A stretch of DNA of 64,000 nucleotides, taken from NCBI RefSeq assembly GCF_026309355.1, contig NZ_JAPJZK010000001.1, positions 372,001 to 436,000 of the forward strand, given 5' to 3'. Below are positions 34,140-43,345 of this stretch, one piece after another. A program made the position numbers and the translations under genes. A model generated the notes under the pieces. The model saw only the letters and a program-made list of their open reading frames with translations, ran no database searches and was not told the origin of the DNA. How positions within the stretch are numbered: the first letter of the stretch is position 1; the number at the start of each line of letters is the position of its first letter. Origin of the DNA: Spartinivicinus marinus (GTDB lineage Bacteria > Pseudomonadota > Gammaproteobacteria > Pseudomonadales > Zooshikellaceae).

Positions 34140-35117
34140 CTAGGACGTATGAAAATGCCCCGAGACCTGATGAAGTAGTCGGGCTAGCTGCCGCTCCATT
34201 CCTCGGCAACCTTGTAAGCCCCCTGTATGCACCACTAAAACACGACTACCACTGGCTATTTTTTTATTCTTAACTTGCTCTACCACCGCTTTCATCATTT
34301 TGGCTGTATAAATAGGATCTAAAGGAATATTAGTGATTTTAAAAAAATCATCCATGAATGCCACTAGCGCTGCTGATAATTTCGCATAGCCACCCTCATG
34401 AAAATTGCTAAGCAATTTCCACTGAGCACCCTGGCAATCCAACTTGGCCAACCAATCTTGAATGGTTTGCTGTAACCATTGCTCTGCTTTTAATACTGGT
34501 ACTCCAAGCACCTGCTGGTGTGGTTTAGCAACTGAAATCATCCCTGCTAATGTCGCCCCTGTACCACAAGCAGCTACAATCGTGTCAAACTGCTGATAGT
34601 TTGGCACTTCAAGCAATATATCCTGGCAACCTTGCACACCAGGTAAATTCGAGCCACCTTCAGGAATCCAATACACAGGCTTAGCCAATGAAAAATGCTC
34701 CTTTAACTCTTGCCAATATTCCTGCTCATCACGGCGTTGATAGTCGAGCCGATTTAAGTAATGGAGTTGCATCCCCCACTCAGAAGCATCAAGTAAGGTT
34801 GGGGTAAGTGGCTGACTGGCATATCCACGAATAAAACCTACTGTTTCTATATTTAGTAGTTTACCTGCTGCCGCTAGAGCATGAATATGATTAGAGTGAG
34901 CACCACCAAAACTCGCCAATGATTGGCAGCCCTGCTGCAAAGCTATCTGTAAATTATTCTTTAATTTATACCATTTATTCCCAGACAATAATGAATGCAC
35001 TACATCTAGTCTTAATATGCTAGCCTGTACATTCATTTGCTCAAATAATGGGTAATTAACAGTTTGTAGTTGTGGTCTAGCGACTGCTGTACTCAGTGCC
35101 TGCCATCGATCATTCAT
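34140..35117 (-). CDS. PLP-dependent 1-aminocyclopropane-1-carboxylate deaminase/D-cysteine desulfhydrase family enzyme
   Basis: 325 aa from ATG at 35117, which has GGGG 5 nt upstream and gives a normal N-terminus; an in-frame ATG at 35150 would add 11 residues. The fold-II PLP enzyme marks are GNKWYKLKN (Schiff-base lysine region, residues 46-54), FGGAHSNHIHALAAAG (the SNH phosphate/substrate loop), VAACGTGATLAGM (phosphate-binding glycine loop) and VVHTGGLQG near the C-terminus. Members cleave D-cysteine, ACC or similar amino acids to a keto acid and ammonia; the exact substrate cannot be read from sequence. Monocistronic on the minus strand. Confidence 0.88.
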   Translation of the reverse strand: MNDRWQALSTAVARPQLQTVNYPLFEQMNVQASILRLDVVHSLLSGNKWYKLKNNLQIALQQGCQSLASFGGAHSNHIHALAAAGKLLNIETVGFIRGYASQPLTPTLLDASEWGMQLHYLNRLDYQRRDEQEYWQELKEHFSLAKPVYWIPEGGSNLPGVQGCQDILLEVPNYQQFDTIVAACGTGATLAGMISVAKPHQQVLGVPVLKAEQWLQQTIQDWLAKLDCQGAQWKLLSNFHEGGYAKLSAALVAFMDDFFKITNIPLDPIYTAKMMKAVVEQVKNKKIASGSRVLVVHTGGLQGCRGMERQLARLLHQVSGHFHTS

Positions 35118-35246
35118 AAATACCCCAGTTTTAATAAGTAATGCATACACACCAATAGTGGTATTTTATACTTGTAAACTGTAGTAGTTGAATAGCGTTA
35201 ATGCTGTCTGGAGGAAGCTTATAAGCCTGTAAAAAGGTTAGCTCAA

Positions 35247-35294
35247 GCAAAAAAATGGTGAAAGCACTTTGTGAATTCACTACTTTCACCATTT
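35247..35294 (-). terminator. Rho-independent terminator for the 434-aa coiled-coil gene
   Basis: Perfect 12-bp inverted repeat AAATGGTGAAAG / CTTTCACCATTT with an 18-nt loop that itself contains GTGAATTCAC. Read on the minus strand the stem ends in a run of seven T. A second hairpin, ATTAATAC/GTATTAAT, lies at 35303-35323. Confidence 0.85.
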
Positions 35295-35344
35295 GATATT
35301 TTATTAATACCAGAAGTATTAATAAATTTTAAGATTTATTCAGA

Positions 35345-36649
35345 TTATCGCGATACTTTTAGCTGTGGAGGTTGCCCACTTTCCACCTGCTCAGCTTTTT
35401 CAGCTTTCTGGTGATCAACACACATATTTGACTTGTCTGCCTCAAACTCTCTAGGTACCTCAACCCTAGCAATGGGTTGACCACAACGCTTGCCACTAAC
35501 TGTTGCATCACAAGTTGCATTTTCATAATGCCTGCGCCAACTCAAATAATGCTCTTTCGATACAAAACAGCGTTTGGCTACATAAGCAATATTATCTGCT
35601 AAATACTCATCAACATCTTTAACTGGAATGGTCACATGACCCACCCCAGGATGATAGGCCATAAACATAACACCTTTAGCTGCCAGTTGAGCTAATACAT
35701 CACCAGGATGGGTGATTTTTAGTTGTTTATTTTCTTGCTGTAACCTTTCAAGCTCTAACTGCTGCTGCTTATCAATATCTTCTAAATAGCTGATTTCAAC
35801 ATCTTTTGCTTTGACTAAGTCACGTAGCTCATTAAGTTGACTACGATACTTAGCCTCTACTTTTTTTGTGATCGACTCTTTCAGGTCTGCCAAACGATTT
35901 TGGTTTTGCGCCTCAATATCTTGGAGTAGCCGTGTCATTTCTTTTCTGCTGGTTTGATATTCTTGATTCTTTTGAACCAACTGCTGCCGATACTGCTTCG
36001 CTTCATGCTCAGCTTTTTTTAGTTGCGATTTTAATTCCATTAACTCTAAGTCAAGCTTCGCTACACTATTTTCATGCTTAAGCTGTTGGTTTTCAATACG
36101 TTGATCCAATTGATCACGTAATGCTTGCAATTGCTGTTGATAACCTTGCACTGATGACAGCTGCTTAGCTGCTGGTTTTTGTTGTGGTTGCTGAGGGGGC
36201 GATGGCTCTACATAGTCTTCATAGAACCGAAGCTTATTTCTTTTAAGAGCAGCTTTAATTAATACCAACTCATTAATAGCTGATGGCTTTGGGTCCCATA
36301 ATAATCGCTGATGCCAACTCACTGGACACTGAGTACGACAAGCAATGCGGATATGTCCATCCCCCAAGTCAGGACCTCTTCCAGCTACTTCTGCCATATG
36401 CTGAACTGGAATATTCCATTTACAATCAGCTCGACCTTCTTCATTGAAGGTTAAGTAAAACAGCACAACGGACTGAATAGTTAACGAAGGGGCTACTCTG
36501 ACATAAGCGCCTTTAACCGTTTGTGAAGCAAACTCCTGCACTAACACGATACCATCCAAAATAGCATCAAACTCTGAATACAGCATTTGCTTACAGAGCC
36601 CATGACTATTAAAGAACATGATGGCTTCTTCAAAGGATTTGTGTCCCAA
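35345..36649 (-). CDS. Conserved coiled-coil protein of unknown function
   Basis: 434 aa starting at TTG (36649); AAGGAG lies 6 nt upstream, which decides this start. Residues 1-140 form a globular domain (GHKSFEEAIMFFNSHGL, CKWNIPVQHMAEVAGRGPDLG, IACRTQCPVSWHQRLLWDP). Residues about 150-320 are a long Gln/Glu/Lys/Leu coiled coil, and the C-terminal domain contains Cys motifs (KRCFVSKEHY, CDATVSGKRCGQPI, NMCVDHQK) that could bind zinc. Homologues I recall in Pseudomonas-type genomes are conserved but uncharacterised and sometimes misnamed as chromosome partitioning proteins because of the coiled coil. A strong terminator follows. Confidence 0.8.
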   Translation of the reverse strand: MGHKSFEEAIMFFNSHGLCKQMLYSEFDAILDGIVLVQEFASQTVKGAYVRVAPSLTIQSVVLFYLTFNEEGRADCKWNIPVQHMAEVAGRGPDLGDGHIRIACRTQCPVSWHQRLLWDPKPSAINELVLIKAALKRNKLRFYEDYVEPSPPQQPQQKPAAKQLSSVQGYQQQLQALRDQLDQRIENQQLKHENSVAKLDLELMELKSQLKKAEHEAKQYRQQLVQKNQEYQTSRKEMTRLLQDIEAQNQNRLADLKESITKKVEAKYRSQLNELRDLVKAKDVEISYLEDIDKQQQLELERLQQENKQLKITHPGDVLAQLAAKGVMFMAYHPGVGHVTIPVKDVDEYLADNIAYVAKRCFVSKEHYLSWRRHYENATCDATVSGKRCGQPIARVEVPREFEADKSNMCVDHQKAEKAEQVESGQPPQLKVSR

Positions 36650-37460
36650 GGTCTACTCCTTTTACCTTACAACAAGGTAACTAAGTGTCGTTTATGCTGA
36701 AAATATGATCAATAGAAAGTGGTTGATCTATTGTCATCTCCCCCCAATACTGTCAGCGCAGCTATTCGATGCTCTCATTAAACTACTGGGAGAGTGATCG
36801 AATCTTTAATTTTGTTATCAACTTATCTGAAAACAAGCTGAAAACTCAAGCTGCTTCAGTTGTGTCTATTTATAAAAAATAAAACACCAACTTTTCATAG
36901 ATGAACGAGGCTCTCAATCTGTCGGTTTTATTATTCACTGTTTATTAATAGCAGTTACTAAGTTACTGCTAGCTTTTATAGCGGCTATAACCGATCAAAA
37001 AAAGCACACCTTGCATTCGACATATATTTTATTGAATTGCCATCCCCTCTAATGTGAAGGAATCACCATTAGCTAGATCAAAATTCGATCATAGATAAAT
37101 TCCTTCGCGCATTAAAAAATACATCAACGTTTTACTTGCGAGTACCTCAAACCAATCTCGCTGAATCAATCACAGTTTGTGAAAACCCAGTAATAAAAAC
37201 TATCTAAAGACGATGTGATTTTTAGCAAATAACTATGAATACAGGATGTAAGAACAGACAAAACGTACATTTTTTAAACAAAACCAACTATACCGCAAGC
37301 AATAACAGAACTGAAGTTAGATTAGGAGGGATAACCAAGAAAGAATTTTAATACAGAAAAACCGACTAGCTCTGCTGCTTTAGGAACAGCCATAAAACAG
37401 GTCAATTAATAAACTCACTTGCTTTCCAGTGAGTTAAAATTTCGATAGTGTTGTTATTCT
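36650..37460. other. Intergenic stretch with one weak hairpin
   Basis: About 810 bp with no convincing coding frame. ATTCGAT-CTCTC pairs with GAGAG-ATCGAAT at 36764-36803 and is followed by a T-rich run (CTTTAATTTTGTT), which looks like a weak plus-strand terminator with no gene in front of it. An undetected small RNA ending there is possible but unsupported otherwise. Confidence 0.35.
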
Positions 37461-37547
37461 TTACAGCTCAAATGCATCATCAATATCATCATCATCAAAC
37501 TCAACAGGCTCATTTGACTCCAACAGCTCTTCTAAATAGTCTTCCAT
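37461..37547 (-). CDS. 28-residue acidic micropeptide
   Basis: An ATG at 37547 opens a 28-codon frame: MEDYLEELLESNEPVEF, then DDDDIDDAFEL and TAA. AGGAG lies 8 nt upstream, an excellent SD. The peptide has 15 Asp/Glu and no Lys or Arg, and an amphipathic start followed by a poly-Asp core. It stands alone in the AT-rich gap upstream of the coiled-coil gene and just after the tRNA pair. No homologue is recognised with certainty. The combination of good SD, strong acidity and isolated position makes translation likely; function unknown. Confidence 0.65.
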   Translation of the reverse strand: MEDYLEELLESNEPVEFDDDDIDDAFEL

Positions 37548-37660
37548 AGATTACACTCCTAGCTTTATTGATTTTTATTAAGACTACACAAGGCAAATAA
37601 TATACCAAACTGATGTATATTCAATGAATTAAAGAATGATAGGGATATCAAGAAGGGAGT

Positions 37661-37737
37661 TGGCGGAGCGGACGGGACTCGAACCCGCGACCCCCGGCGT
37701 GACAGGCCGGTATTCTAACCAACTGAACTACCGCTCC
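37661..37737 (-). tRNA. tRNA-Asp (anticodon GTC)
   Basis: 77 nt including an encoded CCA. The acceptor GGAGCGG pairs with CCGCTCC, the TTCGAGTCC T-loop is present, and the anticodon GTC is at 37701-37703 on the complement, in the context CCTGTCACG. It lies 95 bp from tRNA-Val on the same strand, likely co-transcribed. Confidence 0.97.
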
Positions 37738-37832
37738 ATTTGACTACTTATCAAGCAATCAATAATTGAGCTACTACTCTAGCTAGCATCACTAACTCTT
37801 ATTTGTAGCTTTAAACTGCTAACTGTCGATAA

Positions 37833-37908
37833 TGGTGGGCAGAGAGGGGTTCGAACCCCCGACCCTCGCCTTGTAAGGGCGATGCTCTCCCAGCTGAGCT
37901 ATCTGCCC
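37833..37908 (-). tRNA. tRNA-Val (anticodon TAC)
   Basis: 76 nt including CCA. Acceptor GGGCAGA with TCTGCCC, D-loop AGCTCAGCTGGGAGAGC, T-loop GTTCGAACC, and anticodon TAC at 37873-37875 on the complement, in the context CTTACAA. It is upstream of tRNA-Asp in the direction of transcription. Confidence 0.97.
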
Positions 37909-38167
37909 GACAGTTGAAGCGTATTCTAATGATAATCCGTAAGCTGTCAAGTTTTTTCAAATACGATGATATAAACTATTTCCACACTGACGATAATGTA
38001 GACAGTTACTATTGATAACCATCATTCTGTCAACTAGCTTCTATGCTTCGGTAATAAAAACTGCGCCCAAAATATTACACTTCATTAATGCACTGAGTTA
38101 GGGCATTCCTATGGTTTAATAGCACAGTACAGGGCGCTTATATTCTAGTAAGCACTCTATCCCTAAT

Positions 38168-38686
38168 TTACGCTGTCACACTCACATAAACCCGAACAAC
38201 ACCAGGTTCATCTTGAGCATCAATACGAATCTTATCAACTGACAGTTGATATTGATTACGCAAATAGACTAGCCACTCTAAGAGTTTCTGATAAGGCACT
38301 TTTTCAGCCCAAACAGTAACTCCCTGACTACCAGGCTGCACTCGGCTCAGCTTAATACCACTACGCCGAGCAGCGCTGGTAACAACGGCCGAAATTTTAT
38401 CTTTACTAAACTGCTGCCCTCTAGACTGACTGGCTTGCACCTGCTTAGCAATAGGTGCATTCACCTCTAGCCAGGCCAAGGTTTCTTGCTCACGAAAATA
38501 ACCAGACTGAGAATCATTTGCCCATTGTGCTAACGGTTTCCAAACCATGACATAAAACAGTACACAAGTTAAAAAGCCAATCATTAATAGCAGCGCTTTT
38601 CGATCACGCTCATTTAATGCCTGATATTTGTTGTGGAGTTGCTTAAATGCCCCTGACTGCTGTAACTGCTCAGATAACGCTTTCAT
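38168..38686 (-). CDS. gspM: Type II secretion system protein GspM
   Basis: 172 aa, usual GspM size. One inner-membrane segment (about 31-50, ALLLMIGFLTCVLFYVMVW) after a short cytoplasmic part, then a periplasmic ferredoxin-like domain ending in VRVYVSVTA. GspM pairs with GspL to anchor the GspE ATPase to the assembly platform. It is the last gene of the leftward gsp operon, 6 bp after gspL. No gspN follows. Confidence 0.9.
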   Translation of the reverse strand: MKALSEQLQQSGAFKQLHNKYQALNERDRKALLLMIGFLTCVLFYVMVWKPLAQWANDSQSGYFREQETLAWLEVNAPIAKQVQASQSRGQQFSKDKISAVVTSAARRSGIKLSRVQPGSQGVTVWAEKVPYQKLLEWLVYLRNQYQLSVDKIRIDAQDEPGVVRVYVSVTA

Positions 38687-38692
38687 ATTTTA

Positions 38693-40030
38693 CTAAACCT
38701 TGATACTGATACGCGCCAGAACGCTAGCTTTCTCTTGGTTAGCTGTTTCCAAATTAGCTGAAAGGCCACTACCCTTTAGCTTTTGTACATAGTTATCCAA
38801 AATTTCATAACTTTTTGCATGCACTTCGATAGTGAGCGAGCCTGCTGACTGGTTAAAATCCAAACTCTTCGGTTTGATTTGTTGCCCTCCCAGTTGCTGG
38901 GTTACAGAGGAAACATTCACCAGCATATCCATAAATGGACTTTCCTGTTTGCCACCACCAGCTGCCTTTAAGCGGCTAACCATCCTTTCTTGCAACTCTT
39001 CTTCTGCATCATCATTGGGATATACACCCTGATAAAGAGAAATGCTTTGCTGTTTCAGCTTGTTGGTTTGCAGATCAAAATAAACCCCTTGACCAACATT
39101 TAAGCCGACAGCCAGTACTAACCAGCCAGCAACTAAACCAACCAGTGGTTTCCAGATACTCAATCCAGTACTGTCAGAACTAACACCATAGGGCTCTTGA
39201 AACAAGTTAATAAAAGCAGAATAATCCGTTCGCTGTAAAAAACTACGGCATAAGTAGTGAAAAATAGTGCCTTTCAATGCCGAATATTCCAAGCTAATTT
39301 GGTGGCTTGCCAGCTGAGTTTCCAGCTGCTTCAGTAACTTTTTCACCTCAGTGGTTAAAGGCTTAGCTACTGTTACTTTGATTTGCTTAAATTCTGCAGC
39401 AATTGCTGCACTTGGGTCATCCTCCACATCTATTTGTCGATATTCAGAAGGATTTTCTAAAACCGTCATTAGCGTTGATGGCAATGCATGCATATCCAGA
39501 CCAAAAAAGCAGTTTGGTGGAATCGCCAACAAGGAGCGATCACCATCGATAATGGCCTGAATAGTGTCATCTTTTGTAGAAACCAGTTGTGACTCAGAAA
39601 TACACAGCATTGGTACTAAACCAATTGCATGAATAGCCTCATAGAGGGGTGCTATATATTCATGATTAACTGCCGCCACAGGTAACATTTCATTGGCAAC
39701 CTGCCGGTTGGTCACTATATGCATGTCGTCAATATCATTAATCAGATACTCTTCCAACATAAAGGGCAGGGCTTGCTTTAAGTGCTTCAATTGGCCTGTA
39801 TTCACTGGCACATTTATCATGAGCACATGGTCAGCAGGCACTACCACGACCACTTTTACTTTATTGACCCCTTCCTGCTCAGCTAATGTTTTCTCAAGGG
39901 CAGTCAACTGTCCCCGGGAAGGGCCAAAATGCAGCTCACCTTCTGAATTGCACCCAAGCCATTCAGCGCTTATCTGATCAGGCTCTGAGCCAGATACATC
40001 TGTAACGCGGATAAAAAGATACCCTTCCAT
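38693..40030 (-). CDS. gspL: Type II secretion system protein GspL
   Basis: 445 aa. The N-terminal actin-like cytoplasmic domain (about 1-285; VVVVPADHVLMINVPVNTG, FMLEEYLINDIDDMHI) would recruit GspE. A transmembrane segment lies at about 291-313 (PLVGLVAGWLVLAVGLNVGQG), and the periplasmic ferredoxin-like domain that dimerises with GspM is at the C-terminus. No strong SD; the gene follows gspK after 21 bp and is probably translated from the same operon mRNA. Confidence 0.93.
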   Translation of the reverse strand: MEGYLFIRVTDVSGSEPDQISAEWLGCNSEGELHFGPSRGQLTALEKTLAEQEGVNKVKVVVVVPADHVLMINVPVNTGQLKHLKQALPFMLEEYLINDIDDMHIVTNRQVANEMLPVAAVNHEYIAPLYEAIHAIGLVPMLCISESQLVSTKDDTIQAIIDGDRSLLAIPPNCFFGLDMHALPSTLMTVLENPSEYRQIDVEDDPSAAIAAEFKQIKVTVAKPLTTEVKKLLKQLETQLASHQISLEYSALKGTIFHYLCRSFLQRTDYSAFINLFQEPYGVSSDSTGLSIWKPLVGLVAGWLVLAVGLNVGQGVYFDLQTNKLKQQSISLYQGVYPNDDAEEELQERMVSRLKAAGGGKQESPFMDMLVNVSSVTQQLGGQQIKPKSLDFNQSAGSLTIEVHAKSYEILDNYVQKLKGSGLSANLETANQEKASVLARISIKV

Positions 40031-40051
40031 AACAACAGTGACCTACCTACG

Positions 40052-41158
40052 TTAGTCTTTTTTTACTTTGGGTTTAGCCAATCGAATTAATGGTTGTCCT
40101 TCTTGCCGTGAGATCACACTCACACCCTGTTTAGGACTCCGATGAAAATAACTCACTAAGTAATATTCTGCATCGGCAAACTTGGTTTTTATGACAGCCT
40201 TAAAATAATCACTTTTGATGTCGATACTACCTTTAGGTATCTGCTTACCAGTTAAGACACCCAGCTCCTCAAAATCTTTAGCCTCTTTAAATCCCTCTTT
40301 ACCTCTAGCTTTAATAATGGCTTCTGCAGAGCGCTTATCAAGCCCACTGATCATGGCCTGAAACACTTCAACTGGAGCTGTATTAACATTAATTTTAGTA
40401 TCTCCTGACACAGCAGGGATAACCGTTACAAAAGGTGCCAGTTTGCGATAAATTTTATAGTCCATATTGGCCAGTAGCATCAGCTCTGATACAGAGGCCA
40501 TTTGATCATTGGCAGTGCGGTAAGGGTTGTCACCTAATAAATAATCATCATCTTCAGCACCACCAGCGCTAACCTGCTGATTAGAGTCAACCCAGTCTGT
40601 AATTTGGCTGATAATTTGCCTAGCTTTATCAGCTTCTATACCTTGTAAGCTCAATAGCCTTTGAAGAACAGCCTTACTGTCTAAAGAGTCGCCCTTGTTA
40701 TTAGTATTGTCTCTCGGGTTATTTCCTCCTGAATTATTTGGAGGGTTACCGCCTGGAGGCTGACCATTATTAGTTGTGCCAGTTGCAGCTAAGCTGTTTA
40801 GGTTAATAAACCCTTGCAGATCAAATACATCAATTTCTATTTTGCCAATATCACCGGTATCGATTTTCAACTCTTCTTGCTGATAATGCCAGGCTTCAAA
40901 ATAATGGTCTTTAACCGCTTTATTTCGCTCATCATTTTCCTTATCAGCTCGCAGTAACTCAGCAACTAATTGCTCAGCAGAATAAGCATATTGTTTTGCT
41001 TGCTGGCGCATCAGCAAGTGGCTAGTGCGCTCAGTTTCTAACCGGATATTGGTGACAATTTTTGCAGCTAACACAGTGACTAAACTAAAAATCACCATGA
41101 TAAAAATAAGGGCTACCCCTGTTTGTTTATTTAGCTGTTTATAACTCATCCAGTTCAT
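40052..41158 (-). CDS. gspK: Type II secretion minor pseudopilin GspK
   Basis: 368 aa. Prepilin-type N-terminus with a positively charged leader (MNWMSYKQLNKQTG) and processing before VALIFIMVIFSLVTVLAA; the residue after the cleavage site is V and the usual Glu+5 is absent, as is normal for GspK. It caps the pseudopilus tip with GspI and GspJ. A low-complexity Asn/Gly/Pro insert (about 124-150, NNGQPPGGNPPNNSGG) interrupts the globular region. An ATG three codons downstream is an alternative start. Confidence 0.93.
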   Translation of the reverse strand: MNWMSYKQLNKQTGVALIFIMVIFSLVTVLAAKIVTNIRLETERTSHLLMRQQAKQYAYSAEQLVAELLRADKENDERNKAVKDHYFEAWHYQQEELKIDTGDIGKIEIDVFDLQGFINLNSLAATGTTNNGQPPGGNPPNNSGGNNPRDNTNNKGDSLDSKAVLQRLLSLQGIEADKARQIISQITDWVDSNQQVSAGGAEDDDYLLGDNPYRTANDQMASVSELMLLANMDYKIYRKLAPFVTVIPAVSGDTKINVNTAPVEVFQAMISGLDKRSAEAIIKARGKEGFKEAKDFEELGVLTGKQIPKGSIDIKSDYFKAVIKTKFADAEYYLVSYFHRSPKQGVSVISRQEGQPLIRLAKPKVKKD

Positions 41159-41188
41159 CTACTTCGCTATTTTAATCAACAAGGCTAA

Positions 41189-41920
41189 TTAAGTCTGTGG
41201 CGGTTTTGGTAACCCTTGGGTATTACTACTTCCCTGCTGATCAGGCTGTGGAATAGTAATACCCATAATAATTTTATTAACCTGACCATAACGTGGGTCA
41301 GTTAAGGTAATCTCAATGCCTAAAGGTACCTTTTTATTAGGGTCTTGTTTCTGACCACCACCAGGAAGGCCCTGAACTTGCTGGCTACTTGCAGGCGTTG
41401 ACCATTCGGTTTTCCATTTTCGGTCTTGATCTAAAAAGCGTACAGAGACATTTTGCAGCTTTTCAATTAACACTTGCTGTTTTGGCTTGATTTCTCCTGG
41501 ACGGTCTAAAGCTAACCAATACTGACGTATTAACTGGCCATCAGAAGCTTCAAAAATATAAGCCACCCGTTGGATATTACTTCGCTTAGCATAGCTAGGA
41601 TTTCGCCAACCTGCTTTGCTAAACTCAATTAAAAAGCCATCTTTATTAGCAATAAATGCAGGCTGTTTATCACCCAATTCATTACGAATAGGACGAGGCG
41701 TTATTTGACTGAGGTCTTTTTCAATAATTAGTAGTGCTCGTTGCAATTGATTAATGCGCGTTAAACTTTTTTCTGTAGCCTGTTTAGTATTGGCAACTGT
41801 ATCAAATAAACGAAAAGCGGCAATGCTCACGATTGAAAATAGCGCAATGGCAATAAGCAACTCTAATAGAGTAAAGCCGTTTTGTTTAAAATATTTTCCA
41901 GGCACGACTGTACACTTCAT
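41189..41920 (-). CDS. gspJ: Type II secretion minor pseudopilin GspJ
   Basis: 243 aa. The prepilin motif NGFTLLELLIAIALFSIVSIAAF gives cleavage after G15 (FTLLE with Glu+5); the part shown is the helix that anchors the subunit. The start overlaps the gspI stop by one base (TAATG). The C-terminus is Pro/Gln-rich (IPQPDQQGSSNTQG). It belongs to the tip complex with GspI, GspK and GspH. Confidence 0.93.
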   Translation of the reverse strand: MKCTVVPGKYFKQNGFTLLELLIAIALFSIVSIAAFRLFDTVANTKQATEKSLTRINQLQRALLIIEKDLSQITPRPIRNELGDKQPAFIANKDGFLIEFSKAGWRNPSYAKRSNIQRVAYIFEASDGQLIRQYWLALDRPGEIKPKQQVLIEKLQNVSVRFLDQDRKWKTEWSTPASSQQVQGLPGGGQKQDPNKKVPLGIEITLTDPRYGQVNKIIMGITIPQPDQQGSSNTQGLPKPPQT

Positions 41921-42312
41921 TAAGACTGTTTCCTTAAATACCCCGTTAAGGTAAACAATACATTATCTTCCGCTGATTTAGTTTGCTCTTGTCGTGAAAT
42001 GGTTAACTCTACTTTATTAAAATTTTCTTGAGAGGTTTTTGATACTTCAGTTACCACCTTCCAATTACGCTGGGCAAAACTAACAGTACCTTCTTTTTTA
42101 CCCAGCTCAGGCCACTGAGCCTCTAATTGCATTCGCGCTAACTGGTTTTCGGCAATCCAACTGGCAAGAATTTTTTCTTCTAAATAAATCGTTTGCTTAA
42201 TGGCACTGCCATCAGAAATAACTAACACAGCAGCTGCGCTGGCAAAAATAGCCAACGCCACCATTACCTCTAGCAAGGTAAACCCTTTAGTCTTGCTTTT
42301 TAACTTCAACAC
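41920..42312 (-). CDS. gspI: Type II secretion minor pseudopilin GspI
   Basis: 130 aa. It starts at GTG, overlapping the end of gspH by 26 bp and touching gspJ at TAATG, so translation is tightly coupled. The prepilin motif TKGFTLLEVMVALAIFASAAA with Glu+5 is followed by the short globular domain typical of GspI (ASWIAENQLARMQLEAQWP). It nucleates the tip complex. Confidence 0.93.
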   Translation of the reverse strand: MLKLKSKTKGFTLLEVMVALAIFASAAAVLVISDGSAIKQTIYLEEKILASWIAENQLARMQLEAQWPELGKKEGTVSFAQRNWKVVTEVSKTSQENFNKVELTISRQEQTKSAEDNVLFTLTGYLRKQS

Positions 42313-42877
42313 GGTTAATTCCGTCTGCTACTAGCTTTTTGGGTTTGTCATGGTACTCACTATCAATCGTGAGTTCGAAAGGCGTCACTTGAGTATCTGT
42401 ATAAATGACAACTTGAGGTTTTAACTTAGACTTTTTCTGCTTTTTATCCTTATTGCTATCACTTTCAAGGCTAAAGCTGGTTAAGTCGTCTTCATCCTCA
42501 TCAAACAGTTTAAACTTGGTAAATTTATCGTCTTCTGCACTTAAAATCAGGCTATAACCCTCAGGTAATTGGTGAGGGCGAAATGAGCCTTCTTTTAGCT
42601 CTAGCCATTGGTTTTCTACTTGATCATATCGCAGCCAGCTATAGCCAGAAGGCTCAGCCTTAAACCCTAGCTCATAACCTTTGACCAGTGCTTGATCAAC
42701 TGCCAATTCAAACAGTTTGGTTATACGTAGCGCCTCATCATCCAGTCGCTTACTTTTATCACCAAGTAGAGGGCTTAGTACTGTTATACCAATCAAGGCG
42801 CCCATGATGACCACCACCACCAGCACCTCAACGAGTGTAAAGCCCTGTTGTCTTGGTAAACGAGACAACACCTGCAT
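42287..42877 (-). CDS. gspH: Type II secretion minor pseudopilin GspH
   Basis: 196 aa. Prepilin motif QQGFTLVEVLVVVVIMGAL with Glu+5. The globular domain carries an acidic-then-basic insert at about 135-165 (DEDEDDLTSFSLES, then SNKDKKQKKSKLK) that is more charged than usual. GspH links the tip to the GspG shaft. It follows gspG by 3 bp and overlaps gspI. Confidence 0.92.
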   Translation of the reverse strand: MQVLSRLPRQQGFTLVEVLVVVVIMGALIGITVLSPLLGDKSKRLDDEALRITKLFELAVDQALVKGYELGFKAEPSGYSWLRYDQVENQWLELKEGSFRPHQLPEGYSLILSAEDDKFTKFKLFDEDEDDLTSFSLESDSNKDKKQKKSKLKPQVVIYTDTQVTPFELTIDSEYHDKPKKLVADGINRVEVKKQD

Positions 42878-42880
42878 TAA

Positions 42881-43318
42881 TTACTCTTCCCAGTTAGTAA
42901 TATCAGCGTTGAAACCTTCACCACCTTTCTTGCCATCAGCACCGTAGGAGTATAAATCAAACGGACCATGTACACCGGGAGACAAGTATTTATATGCATT
43001 ACCCCATGGATCAACAGGGACTTTTTTCAGGTAAGGATTATTCCACCCTTTCGGTTCTGGCGAGCCACTAGGTTTTTTCACTAGCGCATCTAACCCCTGG
43101 TCAGTACTGGGGTAATTAAAGTTATCTAATTTGTACATATCCAGTGCCGATGCAATCGCTCGTACGTCTCCTTTTGCAACAGTTACTTTGGCCTGATCTG
43201 GCTTACTCATGATATTAGGTACTACTAGTGCTCCTAGAATCCCTAAGATAACCACTACAACCATAATTTCTATTAAGGTAAACCCTTGCTGCGCTGACTT
43301 AGCAATCACCTTTTTCAC
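42881..43318 (-). CDS. gspG: Type II secretion major pseudopilin GspG
   Basis: 145 aa, the usual length. GTG start with AAGGA about 9 nt upstream. The prepilin motif [20 protein letters not shown] with Glu+5 is followed by the conserved [19 protein letters not shown] and the C-terminal calcium-binding loop region ([25 protein letters not shown]). It polymerises into the periplasmic pseudopilus that pushes substrates through GspD. Confidence 0.97.
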   Translation of the reverse strand: MKKVIAKSAQQGFTLIEIMVVVVILGILGALVVPNIMSKPDQAKVTVAKGDVRAIASALDMYKLDNFNYPSTDQGLDALVKKPSGSPEPKGWNNPYLKKVPVDPWGNAYKYLSPGVHGPFDLYSYGADGKKGGEGFNADITNWEE

Positions 43319-43345
43319 TCTTTCGTTCCTTTTTAATACTTACCA

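Noticed and set aside
37661-37908. tRNA genes as an integration site for a mobile island
   Set aside because: No integrase and no duplicated tRNA 3' end were found nearby; both flanks are core genes.
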